This document shows positions 52,126-60,851 of a stretch of DNA of 64,000 bases, one piece after another. The DNA comes from JABAQJ01 sp046327745 (lineage in GTDB: Bacteria; Gemmatimonadota; Gemmatimonadetes; Gemmatimonadales; Gemmatimonadaceae): positions 1 through 64,000 of the forward strand of contig JAXLXV010000010.1 of NCBI GenBank assembly GCA_046327745.1, written 5' to 3'. Below the pieces are notes generated by a model, which was not told the DNA's origin, ran no database searches, and saw nothing but the letters and a program-made list of their open reading frames with translations. A program made the position numbers and the translations under genes. Each line of letters opens with the position of its first letter. Position 1 is the stretch's first letter.

Positions 52126-53142
52126 CTACAATCGCCTCGCTGCCGCGCGCAGCAGCTCCAACGCCTTTGCCTCATTGAACCCGCCCACGCCGTCCGCGGC
52201 CAGTTGCAGCATCACGTCACGCCTCACCACCGTCAGTAGGCCGCCCATCAGCGTCACCCGCTCATCCCACGGTTCGCCGCTGTCCGCGGTATTTGTCCCC
52301 AGCTGCGGTATGTCACCACCCATCTGCGCCGACATGATCTTGCTGGCGCCCTGCATGCCGTTGCGCTCCTGACCAAACGCGTACCAACCGTCACTCCACA
52401 CCACCTTCAGGACGCGTGTAACGGGCGAACCCATGAAGGACTGGGTGGTCGCGAACTCGCATTCGTCTCCGTCTTCATTGGCCTTGGGGTCTCCGCGAAG
52501 CGCCCCCATCGCCGACTCAATCTCTACGCGCGTCACCAAGTCGCAGGGACTGCGCGTGAGCGCACGATCCTCGCCATGTGCGCGCGCCGCCTTGGAGCCA
52601 TCGTACGACAACGGCGCATCCAACCGCTTGAGTGCCGCGCTCGCGACGCGCACTGCACCGGGCAATCCAATCCGTGAGCCGAGTGGATCGACCTCGACCG
52701 ACACCTTTCCCTTGAGCACGATCAGCTGCCCGAAGGCGCTTCCGATCTTGTCCCACCCTCCCGCGATCGTGTCGGTTTCCGGGTCCTGTCCAACGAGGAT
52801 GTCGCGCACAGACTTGCCCGTGCCGGCCAGCAGCTTGAACGAGAGCTCGCCATCCTCAAAGTCGGGTGAGATGGTGACATTGCGTCGGTCCTTGGCGCGA
52901 TAGAAGCAACTCTCGCCACGCGGATCGGCGTGCCGGTCCTTGTCGACGCGGTACGGGGGCTCGGCCAAGGGGCCCATGAGCGCCTCCATTTCGGTGTTCG
53001 ACACCAGAGCGCAGGGATCACGCCCGTCCGTCGCGGCGGCTGGAGCGGCATCGTCCGTGGACTTCGCCGAATCGCGTTTCGCGCCGCGGCTGCACGCCAG
53101 GACGTGCAGAGCAATGAGCAAGTACCAGTAACGATGTGTCAT
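52126..53142 (-). CDS. Lipoprotein with two DUF3558-like domains
   Basis: 338 residues from ATG 53142, which starts a short lipoprotein signal (WYLLIALHVLACSRG); the longer frame upstream is not protein-like. The protein has an internal duplication: DPCALVSNTEMEALMGPLAE with ESCFYRAKD, and later SPCDLVTRVEIESAMGALRG with DECEFATTQS. Each unit has the Cys near the start and second Cys of DUF3558-type modules, with a longer C-terminal region. It is probably a periplasmic lipoprotein. It is divergent from the sigma factor gene, with 378 bases between starts. Confidence 0.7.
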   Translation of the reverse strand: MTHRYWYLLIALHVLACSRGAKRDSAKSTDDAAPAAATDGRDPCALVSNTEMEALMGPLAEPPYRVDKDRHADPRGESCFYRAKDRRNVTISPDFEDGELSFKLLAGTGKSVRDILVGQDPETDTIAGGWDKIGSAFGQLIVLKGKVSVEVDPLGSRIGLPGAVRVASAALKRLDAPLSYDGSKAARAHGEDRALTRSPCDLVTRVEIESAMGALRGDPKANEDGDECEFATTQSFMGSPVTRVLKVVWSDGWYAFGQERNGMQGASKIMSAQMGGDIPQLGTNTADSGEPWDERVTLMGGLLTVVRRDVMLQLAADGVGGFNEAKALELLRAAARRL

Positions 53143-53520
53143 CGATTCTCCATAGTCGGGGAACGGGCGGGAAAAGCCGCAACGACATTCGGCGTTTCGA
53201 GCTGACGAGATGCGAACCGGCGTCGGCGGTGTGCGCGCGACCTGCTGGGCTAACGGAGAACGAGGCGGTGTGGGGCCACGCGTCCCAAGCGATGGCCCCT
53301 GCGGACGGGGAAGGGCGTTTGAAGCGATATGGGCCATCCGTTGACACCCGCGGTCGCAGCTGCACCAACGGCAATTTGCCTGCGTTCGGCGACTCATCGC
53401 GGCGAACTCCGGCGCATCGAGCGGAAGAGCGCTCACGCGCTGTGGGCCCTTGAAGCCGCCACATGGCAGCGGTACGTTCGTCGAGGCCAACCCCGCCCCC
53501 CTCGGCGCAGGCGATGCTCC
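53143..53520. other. Divergent region between the DUF3558-like gene and the ECF sigma gene
   Basis: Both strands have open frames through this stretch but no recognisable protein. It must contain the two divergent promoters; I see no clear -35/-10 pair or dyad. Confidence 0.4.
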
Positions 53521-54099
53521 ATGACATCAACGGGTGACGTGACTGCGCTGCTCGCGGCGGCCAAGGCGGGAGATCGCGCCGCTTTTGATCGCGTGGTGGC
53601 GTTGATTTACCAGGAACTCCGATCCGCCGCGCACCAGCAGCTGGCGCGTGCGCGTCCCAGCGAAACGCTCAACACCACGGCACTGGTCAGCGAGTTGTAC
53701 CTGAAGCTCGCTGACTCTTCGGTGACGCACTTTGCCGACCGCCGCCACTTCGTGGCCGTGGCTGCCACGGCGATGCGCCAGATCATCCTCGACTACGTGC
53801 GCGAGCGTGGTGCCGCCAAGCGAGGTGGCGGGCAGACGCCGGTGTCCTTGGCCGAGGATCTGCAGATCGTGCTCGGCGACGGTCCCGACCTGCTCGCGCT
53901 GGACGAGGCCTTGAGAAAGCTCGGCCAGTTGAACCCGCGCCTAGAGCAGGTGGTGGAGCTGCGCTACTTCGGCGGGTTGTCGGTGGAAGAGACGGCAGAG
54001 GCGATGGACTCGTCGCCGCGCACGGTGAAACGCGACTGGCAGAAGGCCCGCGCGTTCCTGTATCGGGAGATGGGCGGCCCCGACGTACTCGGAGGCTGA
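53521..54099 (+). CDS. ECF sigma factor, TIGR02999 type
   Basis: 192 residues from ATG 53521; the upstream in-frame extension is Arg-rich and not family-like. Region 2 is LIYQELRSAAHQQLARARPS with ALVSELYLKLADSS and RRHFVAVAATAMRQIILDYV; region 4 is LNPRLEQVVELRYFGGLSVE followed by ETAEAMDSSPRTVKRDWQKA. This is the ECF subgroup TIGR02999, often placed just upstream of a Ser/Thr kinase with TPRs, as here (5 bases apart). The kinase probably controls the sigma factor by phosphorylation, since no anti-sigma factor is present. Confidence 0.92.
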   Translation: MTSTGDVTALLAAAKAGDRAAFDRVVALIYQELRSAAHQQLARARPSETLNTTALVSELYLKLADSSVTHFADRRHFVAVAATAMRQIILDYVRERGAAKRGGGQTPVSLAEDLQIVLGDGPDLLALDEALRKLGQLNPRLEQVVELRYFGGLSVEETAEAMDSSPRTVKRDWQKARAFLYREMGGPDVLGG

Positions 54100-54103
54100 A
54101 CGC

Positions 54104-57004
54104 ATGTCGCGGGACGCCGCTCATTGGGCCCGCGTCGAGCACGTGCTGGACCTGGCGCTCGATGCCGAACCAGCGATGTACGAAGCCATCGCGCGACGCG
54201 AGTGCGCGGGGGACCACGCGCTGCTGCGCGAGGTGTTGGAGCTGCTGGAGGCGAGCCGCTGCTCTGGCGCGTTTCTGGAAGACAGTGCGGCGTCGCGCAT
54301 CGGCCGTTCGATAGCGCAAGCACCGGCGCCTTCCGCGCTCCCCGTGGCAGGCGATCGGCTGGGGCCGTGGCGCCTTCTCTCGGAATTGGGACATGGCGGC
54401 ATGGGAACCGTATTCCTTGCCGAACGCGCCGACGGAGCGTACCAGCAGCAGGTCGCCATCAAGCTCCTGCATCGTGGTCGCGAAGGCGATGAGTTCTTCC
54501 AGCGCTTTCTGGTCGAGCGAGAGATCCTGGCGCGCCTGCATCACGCGCACATCGCCCGCTTGGTGGACGGTGGCGCCACGGCGGATGGTCGCCCGTGGTT
54601 TGCGCTGGAACACGTGGCCAACGGGCTTCCGATCACGACGTATGCGGACCGCCAGCGCCTGACGATCGCCCAGCGCATCGCGCTCGTGGATCAGGTGTGC
54701 GATGCCATCGACTACGCCCATCGCCATCTGGTGGTGCATCGCGACCTGAAGCCGTCCAATGTGCTTGTTGGCGAAGACGGTCAGGTGAAGCTGCTCGACT
54801 TCGGGATCGCCAAGTTGCTCGAACCTTTCCCCGGCGGCGCGGACCCCACGACAGGGCTCTGGGTCCTGACGCCAGACTACGCGGCGCCGGAGCAGGTGAG
54901 CGGCGGAAGTGTGACCACGGCGACCGACGTGTACTCGTTAGGTCTCGTCGTGTATGAGCTGCTCAGCGGACAGCGAGCACAACGCATCGACCGACTGACG
55001 CCGGCCGACGTCACCCGTGTGGTCTGCGAGTACCAGCCGCCACTCCCGAGTGCGGTGTGTGCGGAGCCACCGGTGGCCGCGGCGCGCGGCGTGGATGTTC
55101 CGGTGCTCACGCGCGAACTCAGCGGCGACCTCGATACCATCGTGATGAAGGCGATCCACAAGGATCCCGCGCGTCGTTACGGGTCCGTGGGCGCGTTGCA
55201 GCTGGACCTTCGCCGACATCGCGCGGGCTTGCCGGTCTTGGCGCGGGGCGATTCCCGCTGGTATCGCACCACGCGATTCGTGCGCCGCCACATGGTCAGC
55301 ATCGGCGCGTCGGTCGCCGTGGTCCTCGCCTTGCTCGTTGCCACGGTGGTCTCGGTGCGGCAGGCGCGTCGGGCAGAAGTTGCCGCCATCAAGGCGAACA
55401 CGATTCGTGACTTCCTGGTGGGCTTGTTCGGATCGTCGAACCCGGAAGCATCACTTGGGCAGGAGATCACCGCCGCGGAGCTCGTTCGACGCGGCGTCGG
55501 TCGGATCGACAGCACGCTCGGCGGTCAGCCGGCGATTCAGCAAGAGTTGCTAGGCGTTCTGGTAGCGACGTACCGGGAGCTCGGACGCTATGCGGAGGCC
55601 GAGAGTCTGGCCCGGCGTGCCATCGTGCTCGCCGAACGCGCGGACGGGCCGACGTCGTTGTCGGTGGCGTCGAGACTGACGGACCTCAGCACGGCGCTCG
55701 CTGGACTCGGCAAGGACGAGGACGCGGACCGCGCGGCCAGACGAGCGCTCGAGATCAGCCAGAACCGCCTGAGCTCACGCGACCCTGCACTCGCGACGGC
55801 GCTTGTTGAGGCGGCGGTGAGCGCGTCAAACCTTGGTGCGACGGCGCGGGCGGAATCGCTCTATCGTCAGGCCATTGGAATCGACGTGGCGGCCTATGGG
55901 CCGCGGCATGCGCAGGTGGCCACGGATTTTGGGAACCTTGGCGTGTTGTACCTGAACGCTGGTCGCCTGAACGAGGCTGACTCGGCGCTCATGCCGGCGC
56001 TCGACATCCGGCGCGAACGGCTGGATTCGCTACACCCGGCGCTGCTCACGACGCTTGGAAATGTTGCCGCACTGCGGAAGGCGCAGGGGCGATACGCCGA
56101 AGCGGAGACGTTCAGTCGGGAAGTGCTTCGCAAGCGCATTCGCGTACTCGGTCCAGACCATCCCGACGTCGCGTATTCATACAACTCGGTGGCTTCAGGA
56201 CTCGAAGATCAAGGCCGTCTGGTGGAGGCGGAGTCGCTGTATCGCGAGTCCCTTCGCATTCGCCGGCAGGCGCTGGGCGCTGAGCACCAGACCACGCTCA
56301 TCTCAATGAACAACCTCGCGATCCTGTACAGCCGGATAGGTAATCTGGACTCCGCCATCGCCGCAGAGCGAGCCGTTGTTACCGGCTGGCGGAAACAGAT
56401 TGGTGTGGACCATCCGAATACCGCGACAGCGGAGAACAACTTGGGATTGATGCTGACGGAGGCCGGTGAGTTCGGTGAAGCCGAGCGTTTGCTGCAGCAT
56501 GCGTTGCGTATTCGCAAGGAAGTCAGGGGCGACTCATCGGGCGAGTATGCCGCGACCCTCCGCAACGTCGCGCTGCTTCGATTACGGAGCGGCCGCGCGC
56601 GCGAGGCGGAGGCGTACGCTCGCACCGCGCTGGCCATTCACCTCGGTCCCGCTGCGTCAACGCCGCTGCGAGTGGCCGAGGCGCAACTCACCCTGGGCGA
56701 AGCGCTGACGGCACTCGGGCGGGCCGCCGACGCCGATACCCTCCTGACACGGTCGCTCGCGGCACGACAGCAAGGGTTGCAGGCGGGGGATGCACGCATC
56801 GCTGAAGCGCAGCGAGCGTTAGGCATCGCGTTAGGAAAGCTGCGGCGGCTGGCGGTCGCGGAATCGCTGCTCACGGCGAGCCACGCGACCTATGCGTCGC
56901 AGCCTAGCTTCTCTTGGCAGGCTCGCCGCTCCGCGCTGGCGCTCGCGGACGTCCTCGCGGCACAAGGCAAGGCGGCGGCCGCCGCGAAGTACCGGAAGCC
57001 CTGA
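54104..57004 (+). CDS. Membrane Ser/Thr kinase with C-terminal TPR array, partner of the ECF sigma factor
   Basis: 966 residues. About 90-370 is the kinase: ELGHGGMGTVFLAERADGAY, Lys in VAIKLLHRG, VVHRDLKPSNVLVGEDG, DFG in LLDFGIAKLLEP and TPDYAAPEQVSGG. One transmembrane helix (SIGASVAVVLALLVATVVSV) follows. The remaining 530 residues are kinesin-light-chain-type TPR repeats (ATDFGNLGVLYLNAGRLNEA, ENNLGLMLTEAGEFGEAERL). Catalytic residues are intact. The gene starts five bases after the sigma factor stop, so they are one operon. Confidence 0.93.
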   Translation: MSRDAAHWARVEHVLDLALDAEPAMYEAIARRECAGDHALLREVLELLEASRCSGAFLEDSAASRIGRSIAQAPAPSALPVAGDRLGPWRLLSELGHGGMGTVFLAERADGAYQQQVAIKLLHRGREGDEFFQRFLVEREILARLHHAHIARLVDGGATADGRPWFALEHVANGLPITTYADRQRLTIAQRIALVDQVCDAIDYAHRHLVVHRDLKPSNVLVGEDGQVKLLDFGIAKLLEPFPGGADPTTGLWVLTPDYAAPEQVSGGSVTTATDVYSLGLVVYELLSGQRAQRIDRLTPADVTRVVCEYQPPLPSAVCAEPPVAAARGVDVPVLTRELSGDLDTIVMKAIHKDPARRYGSVGALQLDLRRHRAGLPVLARGDSRWYRTTRFVRRHMVSIGASVAVVLALLVATVVSVRQARRAEVAAIKANTIRDFLVGLFGSSNPEASLGQEITAAELVRRGVGRIDSTLGGQPAIQQELLGVLVATYRELGRYAEAESLARRAIVLAERADGPTSLSVASRLTDLSTALAGLGKDEDADRAARRALEISQNRLSSRDPALATALVEAAVSASNLGATARAESLYRQAIGIDVAAYGPRHAQVATDFGNLGVLYLNAGRLNEADSALMPALDIRRERLDSLHPALLTTLGNVAALRKAQGRYAEAETFSREVLRKRIRVLGPDHPDVAYSYNSVASGLEDQGRLVEAESLYRESLRIRRQALGAEHQTTLISMNNLAILYSRIGNLDSAIAAERAVVTGWRKQIGVDHPNTATAENNLGLMLTEAGEFGEAERLLQHALRIRKEVRGDSSGEYAATLRNVALLRLRSGRAREAEAYARTALAIHLGPAASTPLRVAEAQLTLGEALTALGRAADADTLLTRSLAARQQGLQAGDARIAEAQRALGIALGKLRRLAVAESLLTASHATYASQPSFSWQARRSALALADVLAAQGKAAAAAKYRKP

Positions 57005-57103
57005 GGAGGCCCTTTCCCAAGGGGCGTTGGCCCCGCGTGGCCGGGTTTGCCGTTTGTCATGATGAACCACTGCGCCCAGCCGGCGCCGGCTTATGGAGTC
57101 ATC

Positions 57104-57721
57104 ATGCGTCGTACACTGGCAGTCCTCGCAGCACTCATCGCAGTGAGCGCACACCCCGCGCCACTGCAGCCGCAACTGACGAAGAAGATCAAGGCCGCGG
57201 TCAAGCAAAAGGCCGAGCAACGGAAGGCCGGAACGGAAGATCACATCGCGGGCGAGACCGCGAAGGTGACGGACACCGCCATGGCCCGCGTCACCACGGC
57301 GGTCGACAGCGGTGCATCGAAGCTCTCGACCAGAGCGGCGAACGCCTTAGGCACGGTGGGAACCAAGGGGGCGTCTGAACCAAGGGAAGTCAGCGCCATG
57401 CGCCGGCAGTTGAAGGAGGGACGCGCCGACTTGACGAGCTTCGCGTTCCCGAGCGGAGGCGATGCGCTCCCCGTCGAATCGCAGGGTGTACTGGAGGTGC
57501 TCGCCCAAGCGCTCGCGAAGGACAAGTCGCGTGTGCTCATCCAGGGGCGGGCAGACGCCAAGACGAGCAAGGGACGCGTGGCCTCGTTGGCGACCCGCCG
57601 GGCGCAGTCCGTCAGGCAGTGGCTGACCACCTGGGGAATCGATCCGGCGCGCCTGCTGGTTGCAGCAGACGGAGTGATTGCTCCAGGCGGAGCCTTCATC
57701 ACGATCCTGCGCGTTGAGTAG
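57104..57721 (+). CDS. OmpA-like C-terminal domain protein, exported
   Basis: 205 residues from ATG 57104 with GGAG upstream. A signal peptide (TLAVLAALIAVSAHPAP) is followed by a Lys/Ala-rich linker and an OmpA-type peptidoglycan-binding core: VLIQGRADAKTSKGRVASLA then TRRAQSVRQWLTTWGID and PARLLVAADG. The Asp/Arg pattern that contacts diaminopimelate is largely kept. It follows the kinase by 99 bases and precedes a hypothetical exported protein. Confidence 0.75.
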   Translation: MRRTLAVLAALIAVSAHPAPLQPQLTKKIKAAVKQKAEQRKAGTEDHIAGETAKVTDTAMARVTTAVDSGASKLSTRAANALGTVGTKGASEPREVSAMRRQLKEGRADLTSFAFPSGGDALPVESQGVLEVLAQALAKDKSRVLIQGRADAKTSKGRVASLATRRAQSVRQWLTTWGIDPARLLVAADGVIAPGGAFITILRVE

Positions 57722-57800
57722 ACGTCACGGATCGCCAGGCTGCCGCCGTGCGACACCAGAATCGGACGCTCAGAACTACTATCCACGGAGATGATGATCG

Positions 57801-59501
57801 ATGCGAGCGATGATGCTGCTGATGTGCGCCGCCGCGGGAGCGCTGCACGCGCAATCACGAACGACGGTGCGCCCGCGCGAGCCGATGGCTGCTGGTGGAC
57901 GTCCCGTGCTGGCACGACCGGAGTTGGGCGCGGCGCTGTTCTCACCCAGCACCAAGGACCCAACCATCGGTGCCACGGACATCCAGATCTACGACACCGA
58001 CCCCAAGGTCACGCTGGCGTGGCGCAGTCCGTTTGAGGCGCCGGGTTGGCGCTGGCAGGTGTCGGAGCGCCCCTTTGGCGACGACGCGGCGTTGGCCTTT
58101 CCCGGCCTGCTCCTGAGCGGAACGGTGGCGGGCAAATCGTTTCCGGTGGTCTTTGCCACGCTGCCAGCGTTCAGCAATGCGTCCTCCGGGCGCAGCGGTC
58201 CGGTGACATTTCACGTGCGCATCGTGCCCGTGAATGGAGGGCAGCCCGCCGGTCCACCGTCGAATACGGTGGTGGTTCGCTATGTACCGGGGGCCAGGCC
58301 CACCAATGTGGCTGGCGAGGCCTTACAGGCGGGGGCCGAGGCCAGGGCACTCAAGAACCTGACCGGCGCCGTGCTATCGGCGGCGTACCAGACCCATAGC
58401 GTCGACATCGTCAGCTTCACCCCAGCAGTCTTCCCCGATCCGAGCCAGTGGGGGTGCGTGGTCATCGTCACCAACCCCTTCGCTGGCCAGCGCCATCCGC
58501 TCGGTGCGTATCCGCCGGGGACACATTGCGGCGCGCCGTACACGGGGGCGAGCTACCAAGCCGACTCGTGGGACGACTACGTTGGTGGCTGGCTGACCGC
58601 CTACGAGGGCCTGGTCGACGTCTACGGACAGGCAAAGGCCTATCTGGCGAAGAAGATTGCGAGTGCGGTGCCCTGCAACCTGCTCCCGAAATCGGCGGCC
58701 GACGATTGCCAGCGTGCCGCCGAGCAGGTGGCCGGCGCGGCCTTGTCCGCGGGGATGGCCTACGCCGGCGTGCCACCCGCGTTGCCGTCGCTGGATGCGT
58801 TAGGCAGCATGGCCAAGGGCAAGATTGCCCAAGGGGCTGTGGACTTCACCTGTGAGGAGGTGAAGTCGCAAGGGGGCATCTGCTCGGACGTCATGCGCAG
58901 TGTCCTGAAGAAGGCCTACGAGGAAGGGCTGGACCAGCTGCAAGCGCAGATCAAACAGAGCGCGTCGGAGCCGGGGTGTGGGAATGTGGTGGAGGCGCAC
59001 CACAACGGTCGCGAGCCACTGCCCTGTTTCAGCGCGTACCCGGGCATTGTCGTGAAGCCGGCACCAGGGACGGTGTACGAACCCCCGCGAGCGGTGGTTC
59101 GTGTGACACGCCAGAAGAGTGATCCAGGACTGGGCGCGGCGGCGTGCGCGTTGCATCTGTCGATGCCGGTCACCAACCACTTCCCCGGCGGGACGCTGTC
59201 CGGCATAGCCGTGAAGCCGACTGCGCTGTCGGGTTACCCGTTTGCCTCCGTCACGGCCAGCGCACCCGTACTCGCCGTCGGGCAGTCAGCCCTCGTGACC
59301 ATGGTCATGAGCACCGTCAATCCGTACGTGGTGCCCGGCCACCTGGTGCAGCCATTGCCAGGATGGTCCGCCGACTGGTTGGCGCTCTACCTACACGGCT
59401 CTGCCACGGTCACCGCTGGCATGCGCACCATCGACCCGAAGGGCAACGCCCAGATGTCCTGTACTCCCGGGAGCGCGATCAAGACGGTTACGCTGCCATA
59501 G
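57801..59501 (+). CDS. Large exported protein, function unknown
   Basis: 566 residues. Signal peptide (AMMLLMCAAAGALHAQ). The first third is beta-rich, like fibronectin or Ig folds (DPKVTLAWRSPFEAPGWRWQ, GPVTFHVRIVPVNGGQPAG). The middle is helical and Cys-containing (ADDCQRAAEQVAGAALSAGM, VDFTCEEVKSQGGICSDVMR), and the C-terminal third is again beta (LHLSMPVTNHFPGGTLSGIA, SALVTMVMSTVNPYVVPGHL). Eight or more Cys suggest periplasmic disulfides. I do not recognise a family. It lies 79 bases downstream of the OmpA-like gene in the same direction. Confidence 0.65.
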   Translation: MRAMMLLMCAAAGALHAQSRTTVRPREPMAAGGRPVLARPELGAALFSPSTKDPTIGATDIQIYDTDPKVTLAWRSPFEAPGWRWQVSERPFGDDAALAFPGLLLSGTVAGKSFPVVFATLPAFSNASSGRSGPVTFHVRIVPVNGGQPAGPPSNTVVVRYVPGARPTNVAGEALQAGAEARALKNLTGAVLSAAYQTHSVDIVSFTPAVFPDPSQWGCVVIVTNPFAGQRHPLGAYPPGTHCGAPYTGASYQADSWDDYVGGWLTAYEGLVDVYGQAKAYLAKKIASAVPCNLLPKSAADDCQRAAEQVAGAALSAGMAYAGVPPALPSLDALGSMAKGKIAQGAVDFTCEEVKSQGGICSDVMRSVLKKAYEEGLDQLQAQIKQSASEPGCGNVVEAHHNGREPLPCFSAYPGIVVKPAPGTVYEPPRAVVRVTRQKSDPGLGAAACALHLSMPVTNHFPGGTLSGIAVKPTALSGYPFASVTASAPVLAVGQSALVTMVMSTVNPYVVPGHLVQPLPGWSADWLALYLHGSATVTAGMRTIDPKGNAQMSCTPGSAIKTVTLP

Positions 59502-59574
59502 ACACAACAGGTTGAGCACGTGTGTTTGGCGTGCGGCCGCCGCCATGGAATCCACTTCGCTTCGGAGATGCATC

Positions 59575-60717
59575 ATGAGAGCTCTACACTACAGCGTCCT
59601 CGCTCGCATAACGACCATCACGGTCGTTGCTGCTGCATGTTCCGATCGACCGACGACCGCTCCGTCGTTCGCGACGCCGCTGATTGCAGTGGCCGGCATG
59701 AGTGTCCAGCAGTATGCCACACCCGAGCTGATCCCACCGCTGGCTCCGCCAGGGCCCGGAAACTACGCCCGCGGGAACCGTGCGGCCGCGATCAACTCTT
59801 CGGGGCACGTCGTCGGCACGAGTACGGCGAACTGCTGGGGGGGCAGTGAGAAGACCACGGCGTACCTGTACTACGGGCCTGGCACGGCACCCATCGACCT
59901 CTTCGCGCCCGATGCATCGTGCACATTCTCCGTTGCGATGGACATCAACAACTACGACGGAGTAGCGGGTACCTACGGCAATCATGCGTTCAGATGGACA
60001 CCGAGTAGCGGGGTTACCGTGCTCCCGGGCCTTCTCTCGGGCACCAGCGAAGCGTACGCCATCAACAACGCGGGTGCTATTGTCGGCTCGGCATATCTCT
60101 CGTTGGGCGGGGGTGTGGGCACGATGCACGCGGTTCAGTGGACGGCGTCGAATGTGGTACTCGACATCCATCCCGCTGGATACGTGTCAAGCGTGGCGGT
60201 CGACATCAACGACTCCGGTGTCATCACGGGAATCGCGTGCAACGCTAGCAACGTGTGTTGGGTGGGACGTTGGTCGTCCGCCGGGTTCGCGACCTTGAGC
60301 AACTTTGTCACGTACTGGGATGCAAGGAACGATGTGTCCATCAACAACTACTCAACCATCGCGGCCTCGCATTCTGTCCAGAACGGCAGGTGGGACACCT
60401 CATACCTGACGTGGAACTCACGGGACGTCGTCTACTCCTACCCGGCTCCGCCGGCGGCGGTGCTCAAGGTGAGTGACAAGGGTCGAGTGGTGGGCGTGAC
60501 ACCGGTTGGGCGCTCGCCCTTTCCGCCAGCTCCTACGGCCAGCACACGACTCGGGAACGCCGCAACCGTTCTTCCGATCACCGCCGGATATACCATGTCG
60601 GAAGCCGCCGGCGTGAACACGTGCGGTGACATTGTCGGAACGGAGAAATGGGTCTACGCGACCGGCTATGGCCAGAGCCAAGCGCTTATTTGGCGCAACT
60701 CCGCTTGCGATCCATAG
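59575..60717 (+). CDS. Exported HAF-repeat-like protein
   Basis: 380 residues from ATG 59575 with GGAG upstream. Short lipoprotein-like signal (TTITVVAAACSDR). The body repeats the pattern A-x-x-I-N-x-x-G-x-I-V-G: AAAINSSGHVVGTSTANCWG, YAINNAGAIVGSAYLS, DINDSGVITGIACNASN and VSDKGRVVGVTPVG, characteristic of extracellular HAF repeat proteins (propeller-like). The function of these is unknown. It is co-directional with the previous exported gene. Confidence 0.75.
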   Translation: MRALHYSVLARITTITVVAAACSDRPTTAPSFATPLIAVAGMSVQQYATPELIPPLAPPGPGNYARGNRAAAINSSGHVVGTSTANCWGGSEKTTAYLYYGPGTAPIDLFAPDASCTFSVAMDINNYDGVAGTYGNHAFRWTPSSGVTVLPGLLSGTSEAYAINNAGAIVGSAYLSLGGGVGTMHAVQWTASNVVLDIHPAGYVSSVAVDINDSGVITGIACNASNVCWVGRWSSAGFATLSNFVTYWDARNDVSINNYSTIAASHSVQNGRWDTSYLTWNSRDVVYSYPAPPAAVLKVSDKGRVVGVTPVGRSPFPPAPTASTRLGNAATVLPITAGYTMSEAAGVNTCGDIVGTEKWVYATGYGQSQALIWRNSACDP

Positions 60718-60851
60718 CTGGGCATGTTGGACAGCGAGGCGGCCGACATCCTCCGGATTCCGCTGCGCTCCGCCCGGTTCGAGGTTCTCGGGAGGGTGAG
60801 ACCCCTCTTGACCGCGCAGTATCTTCCCGGACCACAGCAACCGGGACTCCG

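Noticed and set aside
53329..53520. 64-codon N-terminal extension of the ECF sigma factor
   Set aside because: The extension is Arg/Pro-rich and unlike sigma region 1 or 2; the ATG at 53521 fits the family start.
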